A stretch of DNA of 39,625 nucleotides from an uncultured Propionibacteriaceae bacterium (GTDB lineage Bacteria > Actinomycetota > Actinomycetes > Propionibacteriales > Propionibacteriaceae). Location of the stretch: positions 1 to 39,625 of the forward strand of contig CALLVV010000089.1 of assembly GCA_938012815.1 (NCBI GenBank). The letters are read 5' to 3'. The notes beneath the pieces are model-generated. The model saw only the letters and a list, made by a program, of their open reading frames with translations. It made no database searches and was not told the DNA's origin. Positions 34,279 through 39,625 of this stretch are shown here, piece after piece. The first letter of the stretch is position 1. The number at the start of each line of letters is the position of its first letter. A program made the translations under genes and the position numbers.

Positions 34279-34587
34279 ATGGATGAGGTTTTCAAGGCCT
34301 TGGCGGACCCCACGAGGCGCGCACTGCTCGACCGGCTGTTCACCGAGGGAGGCCTAACCCAGACGGATCTGGAAAAGGACTTCGAGATGACGCGATTCGG
34401 CATCGCGAAACACCTGCACACTCTGGAGGAAGCCGGGCTGATAACCACGCAACGCGACGGTCGCGTTAAACGGCATTTTCTCAATCCTGTTCCTATCCAA
34501 CAGATCCACGCCCGCTGGATCGACAAGTACACCGCCCACCAGGCATCCATCCTGGTGGAGTTGAAACAAGAGCTGGAGGATTCATGA
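34279..34587 (+). CDS. ArsR-family transcriptional regulator
   Basis: This 102-residue winged-helix repressor has VFKALADPTRRALLDRLFTEGGLTQTDLEKDF, then the recognition helix region MTRFGIAKHLHTLEEAGLITTQRDGR and the C-terminal QIHARWIDKY. It is the subgroup normally paired with SRPBCC proteins. No metal-binding cysteine pair (ELCVCDL type) is present, so it is not a classical arsenic sensor. I use ATG 34279; a GTG two codons earlier is possible. It overlaps the next gene by four bases (ATGA). A palindrome in its promoter suggests autoregulation. Confidence 0.9.
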   Translation: MDEVFKALADPTRRALLDRLFTEGGLTQTDLEKDFEMTRFGIAKHLHTLEEAGLITTQRDGRVKRHFLNPVPIQQIHARWIDKYTAHQASILVELKQELEDS

Positions 34588-35012
34588 CATCCACACAGGT
34601 GCACCGCATCTTCATCAAGGCCGCTCCCGAGGCAATCTGGGAGGCCATCACGAAACCCGAATTCACCCGTCGCTACTTCTTTGGATCCAGCATCGACACG
34701 ACCACGCAACCCGGCTCACCATGCGTCTATCGCTCGACCGACGCTCCCTTGGTCGACGGGGAGGTACTGGAATCGGATCCCAACCACAGATTCGTGATCA
34801 CCTGGCGTTCGCTCTATCACCCACCTTCGGTGGACGAACCTGCCAGCCGTGTCACCTGGCTCATCGAGCCCCAAGAAGGCGGCCACTGCTGTCTCACCGT
34901 GATCCATGACCGCCTCGATAGTTCCCCGAACACGGCCAAGAACGTCGGGGCAGCCTGGATGTTCGTGCTCAGCGGCCTCAAAACGGTTGTGGAAACCGGG
35001 GAGAGCTGGTGA
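34584..35012 (+). CDS. SRPBCC (AHSA1-like) domain protein
   Basis: This 142-residue single-domain protein is of the START/Bet v 1-like AHSA1 group. It begins with VHRIFIKAAPEAIWEAITKPEFTRRYFFG, the family opening, and ends with the long helix AAWMFVLSGLKTVVETG. Such proteins form a hydrophobic pocket for small ligands; many are coded next to ArsR-type regulators, as here. The ligand and reaction are unknown. It is translationally coupled to arsR, followed by about 150 bases without a recognisable element before the convergent coaBC. Confidence 0.88.
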   Translation: MTSTQVHRIFIKAAPEAIWEAITKPEFTRRYFFGSSIDTTTQPGSPCVYRSTDAPLVDGEVLESDPNHRFVITWRSLYHPPSVDEPASRVTWLIEPQEGGHCCLTVIHDRLDSSPNTAKNVGAAWMFVLSGLKTVVETGESW

Positions 35013-35165
35013 TGCACGGATGAACCGCCACAGATCTTGCGGCCAGTAGCAAGAATCCGTGGCGATCCAGGCGTGGCCCCGGCCCGGGGAACATGGAGGA
35101 AGTCCCCGGTGCGGACCACCGCAGCCGCGGGCAGGATCGACGGGCGATCGCGGTTGGGACTGTGA

Positions 35166-36464
35166 TCAGTTGTTTTCCAGGCGTTCGGCGATGAGGTCCA
35201 CCAGCGCCCTGGCCACGTCGTCCTTGCTGCCGGAGGCCCGGATCACCTCGCGGCCCTGGGCATCCAGGACCACGACCGCATTGGGCACGTCACCGAACCC
35301 GAGAGCGGGGCCGACGGCGTTGACGGCCAGCAGGTCGGCGCCCTTCCGCCACGCCTTCGCGACTCCGTGGCTCAGCACGTCACCGTCCTCGTCGCCGGTC
35401 TCGGCCGCGAACCCGACCACGAGGGTTCGTCCGTTTTCGCCCCGGGGTGGGTCGGCGACCAGCCCGGCCAGGATGTCGGGGTTCTCCACCAGGGTGATCA
35501 CGGGCGGCGGGACGGGCCCCGTCTCGTCGTCATCCAGGCCGTGTTTCTTGATCTTCGCGGCCGACACGGTGGCGGGCCGGTAGTCCGCGACCGCAGCGGC
35601 CATGACGACGGCGTCGGCGTCAGTGCAGAGGTGCCGCACGACGTCGTTGAGTTCCAGAGCCGTGTTCACCGGGATCACCTCGACGGAAGCCGGCAGCTGC
35701 GCCAGGACGTCGGGGTCGACGTGCGCTGCGGTGAGGGTGACGCGCGCCCCACGGACCGCTGCGGCCCGAGCGATGGCGCAACCCTGCCGCCCGGAGGAAC
35801 GGTTCCCGAGGAACCGCACCGGATCGATCGGTTCACGGGTGCCGCCCGCCGAAACCACCACGCGCCGCCCCTCCAGGCCGTTGGACCTGCCCTCGGCCTC
35901 GGAGGCCTCCAGCACAGCCAGGGCCTCGGTGACGATCCGGTCAGGGTCGGGCAGCCTCCCCACCCCGGAGTCCTTGCCGGTCAGGCGCCCGGAATCAGGA
36001 GTGAGCACCGTCAAACCCCGGCGGCGCAGCGTCGCGACGTTCTCCTGGGTGGCCGGATTGAGCCACATCTGGGTGTGCATGGCGGGGGCCAGCATCACGG
36101 GTGCGGTGGTGGTGAGGATCGTCGCGGTGAGCAGGTCGTCGGCCCGTCCCGCCGCGACACGGGCCAGCAGATCCGCCGATGCAGGAGCGACCACCACGAG
36201 CTCCGCCCACTCCCCCACCGCGACGTGCTCGACGGCAGCGGGGTCGTCAAAGACCCCCGACGACACCGGCCCCCCGGAGACGGCCGCCAACGCGGGGGCG
36301 CCGATGAACCGCAGCGCCGCCTCGGTGGGCACCGTCTTGACCTCGTGCCCGGCCTCCCGAAGCGATCTGATGACGAAGGGGGCCTTGTATGCGGCAATGG
36401 AACCGGACACCCCGACGACGATGCGTCGCGGCCTGGCCGGTGTGGGCTCGGGTGTGTCTGACAT
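35166..36464 (-). CDS. coaBC: CoaBC: phosphopantothenoylcysteine synthetase/decarboxylase
   Basis: This bifunctional enzyme makes 4'-phosphopantetheine from phosphopantothenate and cysteine for CoA. Residues up to about 190 form the FMN decarboxylase CoaC: VVGVSGSIAAYKAP, the histidine in VEHVAVGEWAELVVVAPASADLL, and LAPAMHTQMWLNPATQ (PAMH for PAMN, usual in actinobacteria as I recall). The rest is the ligase CoaB: VVVSAGGTREPIDPVRFLGNRSSGRQG, MAAAVADYRP and KIKK. The 432-residue length is normal. ATG 36464 lacks a clear ribosome binding site, so it may be leaderless. It is alone here, without the rpoZ/gmk neighbours often seen. Confidence 0.95.
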   Translation of the reverse strand: MSDTPEPTPARPRRIVVGVSGSIAAYKAPFVIRSLREAGHEVKTVPTEAALRFIGAPALAAVSGGPVSSGVFDDPAAVEHVAVGEWAELVVVAPASADLLARVAAGRADDLLTATILTTTAPVMLAPAMHTQMWLNPATQENVATLRRRGLTVLTPDSGRLTGKDSGVGRLPDPDRIVTEALAVLEASEAEGRSNGLEGRRVVVSAGGTREPIDPVRFLGNRSSGRQGCAIARAAAVRGARVTLTAAHVDPDVLAQLPASVEVIPVNTALELNDVVRHLCTDADAVVMAAAVADYRPATVSAAKIKKHGLDDDETGPVPPPVITLVENPDILAGLVADPPRGENGRTLVVGFAAETGDEDGDVLSHGVAKAWRKGADLLAVNAVGPALGFGDVPNAVVVLDAQGREVIRASGSKDDVARALVDLIAERLENN

Positions 36465-36494
36465 GAGGCCATGATCCCACGTCCCCGGGTACGG

Positions 36495-36528
36495 GAAACG
36501 GGCCGTGGGTTTCCCCGCGGCCCGTTTC
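36495..36528 (-). terminator. Hairpin after glpK
   Basis: A perfect 11-bp stem (GAAACGGGCCG at 36495-36505, complement at 36518-36528) with inner GGG/CCC pairing lies 10 bases beyond the glpK stop and before coaBC on the same strand. A pure U-run is missing, so it may act as a factor-assisted or weak terminator. Confidence 0.6.
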
Positions 36529-36538
36529 GATCATCAGC

Positions 36539-38062
36539 TCACTCCATCACGTCGGCATCAACCCAGTCGAGGGTCTTGGTGACGGCCTTCTTCCAGTTGC
36601 GGTACAGGCGATCGCGTTCGGCCTCGTCCATCTCCGGGTCCCAGCGCTTGTCCTCGGCCCAGTTGTCGATGACGTCCTGCTCACCACTCCAGAACCCGAC
36701 GGCGATGCCCGCCGCGTAGGCCGCGCCGAGCGCCGTGGTCTCGGCGACGACGGGACGCACCACGTCGACGCCGAGCTGGTCGGCCTGGAACTGCATGAGG
36801 GTTTCGTTGGCGGTCATGCCACCGTCGACCTTCAGCTCGGTCAGTTTCACACCCGAGTCGGCCTCCATGGCGTCCAGCACCTCGCGGGTCTGAAAGGCCG
36901 TGGCCTCCAGGACGGCGCGGGCGATGTGACCACGGTTGACGTAGCGGGTGAGACCCACCAGCGCACCGCGCGCATCGGCCCGCCAGTAGGGTGCGAACAG
37001 ACCCGAGAACGCGGGCACGATGTAGGCGCCACCGTTGTCGTCGACCGTCGCCGCGAGGGCCTCGACCTCGGGGGCGGAGTCGAACATCCGCAGGTTGTCA
37101 CGCAGCCACTGCACCAGCGACCCCGCCACCGCGATGGAACCCTCCAGCGCGTAGACGGGTTTCGCGTCGCCGATCTTGTAGCACAGCGTCGTCAGCAGCC
37201 CGTTCTTGGAGGGGACGATCTCCTCGCCGGTGTTCATGAGCATGAAACAGCCGGTGCCGTAGGTGTTCTTCGCCATGCCCTTCTCGAAGCAGGCCTGCCC
37301 GAAGGTCGCGGCCTGCTGGTCACCGAGGATGCCCGCCACCGGGACACCGGCCAGGAGACCCTGCGGGCGACACACGCCGTAGACCTCGGCAGACGACCTG
37401 ATCTCCGGCAGCATCGACATCGGGATGCCCATGTCGGCAGCGATGGAGGGCTCCCAGTCAAGGGTCTTGAGGTTCATCAGCATGGTGCGGGAGGCGTTGG
37501 TGACGTCGGTGACGTGCACGCCACCGTTCACACCCCCGGTGAGGTTCCACAGCGCCCAGGTGTCCATGGTGCCCATCACCAGGTCGCCGGCCTCGGCGCG
37601 TTCCCTGGCACCCTTGACGTTGTCGAGGATCCACTTGACCTTCGGTCCGGCGAAGTAGGTGGCCAGCGGCAGCCCGACGATCTCCTTGTACCGGTTGGTT
37701 CCCTGCTCGCCGCTGAGTTCCTCGACGATCTTCTGGGTGCGGGTGTCCTGCCAGACGATTGCGTTGTAGACGGGCTCACCGGTTTTCCTGTCCCACACGA
37801 GGGTGGTTTCGCGCTGGTTGGTGATGCCGACCGCGGCCAGGTCGTTCTTGTTCAGCTGCGCTTTCGCGAGAGCCTGGGCGACGACCTCACGGACGTTGCC
37901 CCAGATTTCGATGGCATCGTGCTCCACCCAGCCGGCGCGGGGGAAGATCTGTTCGTGTTCCTTCTGCCCCACGGAGACGATGCGGCCTGCGTGGTCGAAG
38001 ATGATCGCGCGCGACGACGTGGTTCCTTGGTCAATGGCGAGCACGTACGTGGTGTCTGTCAT
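36539..38062 (-). CDS. glpK: Glycerol kinase
   Basis: GlpK phosphorylates glycerol to glycerol-3-phosphate. The 507-residue FGGY-family protein shows VLAIDQGTTSSRAIIFDHAG with the ATP loop at the N-terminus, PRAGWVEHD, GDQQAATFGQACFEKG, KNTYGTGCFMLMNTG and the C-terminal KVDGGMTANETLMQFQAD. An upstream extension in the frame reads into the glpF end, but GAAGGAG before ATG 38062 settles the start. It follows glpF by 49 bases, so the pair is one uptake-and-trapping operon: glycerol enters through GlpF and is locked in by phosphorylation. Confidence 0.97.
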   Translation of the reverse strand: MTDTTYVLAIDQGTTSSRAIIFDHAGRIVSVGQKEHEQIFPRAGWVEHDAIEIWGNVREVVAQALAKAQLNKNDLAAVGITNQRETTLVWDRKTGEPVYNAIVWQDTRTQKIVEELSGEQGTNRYKEIVGLPLATYFAGPKVKWILDNVKGARERAEAGDLVMGTMDTWALWNLTGGVNGGVHVTDVTNASRTMLMNLKTLDWEPSIAADMGIPMSMLPEIRSSAEVYGVCRPQGLLAGVPVAGILGDQQAATFGQACFEKGMAKNTYGTGCFMLMNTGEEIVPSKNGLLTTLCYKIGDAKPVYALEGSIAVAGSLVQWLRDNLRMFDSAPEVEALAATVDDNGGAYIVPAFSGLFAPYWRADARGALVGLTRYVNRGHIARAVLEATAFQTREVLDAMEADSGVKLTELKVDGGMTANETLMQFQADQLGVDVVRPVVAETTALGAAYAAGIAVGFWSGEQDVIDNWAEDKRWDPEMDEAERDRLYRNWKKAVTKTLDWVDADVME

Positions 38063-38111
38063 GTGATGGCTCCTTCGTGAAACGCCGGTATCTTTTCGGG
38101 GCTGGGTTGGA

Positions 38112-38873
38112 TCACTGCAGCGGGAAGACCAGCAGCGGGGCTGCCAGCAGACCACCCAGCAGGCCGCCGATCATGGGTCCGACGACCGGGACCCAGGAGT
38201 AGCTCCAGTCGGAATCGCCCTTGCCTTTGATGGGCAGGATGGCGTGCATGATGCGGGGGCACAGGTCCCTGGTGGGGTTGATGGCATATCCGGTGGGGCC
38301 GCCGAGGCCGGTGCCGATGACGACGATCAGCAGGGCGACACCGAACGCACCCAGCCAGCCGAGGTTGACCGCATCGCCCTTGGTGTTGGTGGTGTAGAGG
38401 CCGGATGCGATGACCACGAAGACCAGGACGAAGGTGCCGATGATCTCGGTGAGGAGGTTGAACAGCGGGTTGCGGATGGCGGGTGCCGTGCAGAACACAC
38501 CGAGCTTGGCACCCTGATCGGGTTCCTCGTCGAAGTGCTGCTTGTAGGCCACCCAGCACAGGAAGGCACCGAGCAGCGAACCGACGAACTGGCCACCGAG
38601 GTAGGCCATCACCGTGCCGAAGTCCATGGCGGGCTTTCCCTGGGCGATGTCATTGACGAGCAGACCGATGGTGACCGCCGGGTTCAGGTGGCCACCGGAC
38701 TTGGCGGAGGCGATGACACCCACGAACACCGCGAGGCCCCACCCCCAGTTCACGAACAAAAAGCCGGTTCCGTGACCCTTGGACTTGGTCAGCGCGGTGT
38801 TGGCAACCACGCCACAGCCGAGGAGGATCAGCAGCATCGAACCGACTGCTTCCGACAGGAAGATGGCGAACAT
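38112..38873 (-). CDS. glpF: Glycerol uptake facilitator (aquaglyceroporin)
   Basis: GlpF is a 253-residue MIP-family channel with six helices and two half-helices. The first pore motif is the normal GGHLNPAVT; the second reads GYAINPTRDLCPR, so Thr replaces the usual Ala of NPA. The Asp and Arg after it (RD, PR) mark it as a glycerol channel and not a water-only aquaporin. The start at ATG 38873 has GGAG about 11 bases upstream. It is the first gene of the glpFK operon, with palindromic elements in the 340-base upstream region. Confidence 0.95.
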   Translation of the reverse strand: MFAIFLSEAVGSMLLILLGCGVVANTALTKSKGHGTGFLFVNWGWGLAVFVGVIASAKSGGHLNPAVTIGLLVNDIAQGKPAMDFGTVMAYLGGQFVGSLLGAFLCWVAYKQHFDEEPDQGAKLGVFCTAPAIRNPLFNLLTEIIGTFVLVFVVIASGLYTTNTKGDAVNLGWLGAFGVALLIVVIGTGLGGPTGYAINPTRDLCPRIMHAILPIKGKGDSDWSYSWVPVVGPMIGGLLGGLLAAPLLVFPLQ

Positions 38874-38907
38874 CTCTAAGAACTCCAGTTCTGACTACTT
38901 TGTCATG

Positions 38908-38927
38908 GGCGCCGCCGTGGCGGCGCC
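38908..38927. promoter_or_regulatory. GC-rich hairpin in glpF upstream region
   Basis: GGCGCCGCC (38908-38916) and GGCGGCGCC (38919-38927) form a 9-bp perfect stem with a two-base loop. It lies 35 bases before the glpF ATG, just beyond its ribosome binding site, and would be in the glpF leader if transcription starts upstream. Confidence 0.5.
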
Positions 38928-38961
38928 ATCACGGGGATCTGGCGAGGCGGGACCCCACCAT

Positions 38962-38980
38962 TGTCCGAACTATTCGAACA
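38962..38980. promoter_or_regulatory. GlpR-like operator upstream of glpF
   Basis: TGTCCG-N7-CGAACA (minus strand TGTTCG-N7-CGGACA) is a near-perfect inverted repeat about 90 bases before glpF. Its half-sites resemble the TGTTCG/CGAACA halves of the E. coli GlpR (DeoR family) operator, though the spacing is longer (7 against 4). A GlpR-type repressor is a plausible binder, not shown. Confidence 0.4.
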
Positions 38981-39017
38981 GGCACAGCCAAGCCTTTCAC
39001 TAGGGAAAACGCAAGAT

Positions 39018-39075
39018 TCGTGCACGTTCATGCACGACTTCTTGAGCACGGTGCACGCGCCGTCCGCTCGTGCAC
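39018..39075. promoter_or_regulatory. Two TCGTGCA-type palindromes upstream of glpF
   Basis: TCGTGCA-N6-TGCACGA (39018-39037) is a perfect 7+7 inverted repeat. GTGCACG-N11-CGTGCAC (39051-39075) is another using the same half-site. Repeated half-sites suggest a second regulator's binding region, about 145 bases upstream of glpF. The rest of the gap to 39214 shows nothing recognisable. Confidence 0.45.
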
Positions 39076-39214
39076 CCGGGTTGCCCACGGTCGTAGGAAG
39101 CCACCGGGTGAGCTGCTCGGCCCGGACCGGGTTGAAAGGGCCAGCCACACCAGGAATCGCCACCCCATCCCTTGGGCACCGAGGCCGGGGAAAGCCGCCG
39201 CTGCCACGCATCCC

Positions 39215-39352
39215 TCACCGGTCGCGCACCCATTCGAAGACGTCGACGGCTTCCCTGCGACCGCCGGAGTGGACCAGCAGGTGGAAGGTCGCGCGGGCCA
39301 TGGCGTCGTGGATCTGCACCACCGCGAGGCCGGGGACGGGGTTATCGAGCAT
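39215..39352 (-). CDS. Small ORF, unknown
   Basis: This 45-codon frame (MLDNPVPGLAVVQIHDAM, ending FEWVRDR) overlaps the end of the zinc-ribbon gene by 11 bases. It reads like real protein and has a weak purine stretch upstream, but it could also be a frame-shifted tail of a longer gene. No family is recognised. Confidence 0.35.
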   Translation of the reverse strand: MLDNPVPGLAVVQIHDAMARATFHLLVHSGGRREAVDVFEWVRDR

Positions 39353-39625
39353 CCTGACGCGCCCTGCCGTCCGGGTCCGCCCACCGCCCGAGCGTCGGCA
39401 GGACAACGGCCAGGTAGGAGACGGCCTCGTCCTCGGAGATGCCGGCCGCCTTCGCCATGTACGGGGCGCTGTGTTCGATGAAAGCGTCCAGCGACTCCTC
39501 GCCGGTGAAGGACCCGTCCGGGTAGCACCAGGTGCAGTACTCCTCCGACTTCGTACCATCAGCCTCGGCGCCGTAATCCGTCTCCTTGTCCAAGGGAAGA
39601 CCACAACTCTGGCAGCAGGGCTCCG
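39342..39625 (-). CDS. Zinc-ribbon domain protein (partial)
   Basis: This gene is cut by the right edge; its start lies outside. The visible part begins near CCQSCGLPLDKETDYG and continues with SEEYCTWCYPDGSFTGEESLDAFIE and LAVVLPTLGRW. The two C-X2-C pairs (CQSC, CTWC) and the flanking residues match the putative zinc-ribbon family whose members are about 85-90 residues long. It ends at 39342. The function of the family is unknown; binding of zinc is expected from the cysteines. Confidence 0.8.
   Translation of the reverse strand, partial: EPCCQSCGLPLDKETDYGAEADGTKSEEYCTWCYPDGSFTGEESLDAFIEHSAPYMAKAAGISEDEAVSYLAVVLPTLGRWADPDGRARQDAR

Overview
The window is chromosomal DNA from a high-GC Gram-positive bacterium. 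G/C-rich codon use, actinobacterial gene families (a fused PntA, a MenJ-like reductase, a CoaBC with PAMHTQMW, a DtxR-type iron box) and several genes that look leaderless suggest an actinomycete, most likely a member of the Propionibacteriaceae such as Arachnia or a relative. That placement is inference from gene content; the window has no rRNA or tRNA gene.

Left part (1-20,000): respiration and menaquinone. The minus strand carries nuoB (cut by the edge), nuoA and a geranylgeranyl-reductase-type flavoprotein, divergent from menF. Then come a double-DUF1540 metal-binding protein, an uncharacterised minus-strand gene, and an ABC permease/ATPase pair. A plus-strand group follows: a Mak_N_cap-like protein, menG, and a Cas4/AddB-like nuclease overlapping menG. 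An AT-richer lipoprotein gene, pntA-pntB, and a tightly packed operon menE-menA-menC-menD plus one unknown gene complete this part. MenF, MenD, MenC, MenE, MenA and MenG are present; menB is not seen here.

Middle part (19,600-31,300): a small membrane protein, a solitary DhaL, a sugar-nucleotidyltransferase followed by a decayed galactokinase-like gene, and then a TetR gene divergent from a five-gene transport operon. The operon promoter carries a DtxR/IdeR-like iron box. The operon encodes two half-ABC transporters of the IrtAB/YbtPQ type, then an Opp/Dpp-type importer: a lipoprotein binding protein, two permeases and a fused double ATPase broken by a one-base frameshift. I read it as an iron- or metallophore-uptake locus.

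Right part (31,300-39,625): an accessory island with an alpha/beta hydrolase, an Erm(X)-like rRNA methyltransferase preceded by an RLR-type leader peptide and alternative hairpins, and an AraC-type DNA-binding protein overlapping erm. The island is bounded by palindromic repeats. On its far side lies a 35-bp near-copy of the 3' end of the ABC ATPase gene, a scar suggesting duplication or insertion. After it come an ArsR/SRPBCC pair with a palindromic operator inside its promoter, coaBC, and the glycerol genes glpF-glpK with operator-like repeats upstream. A zinc-ribbon protein runs off the right edge.

The most noteworthy items are the inducible erm module with its flanking scar, and the iron-box-controlled double ABC system with its frameshift.
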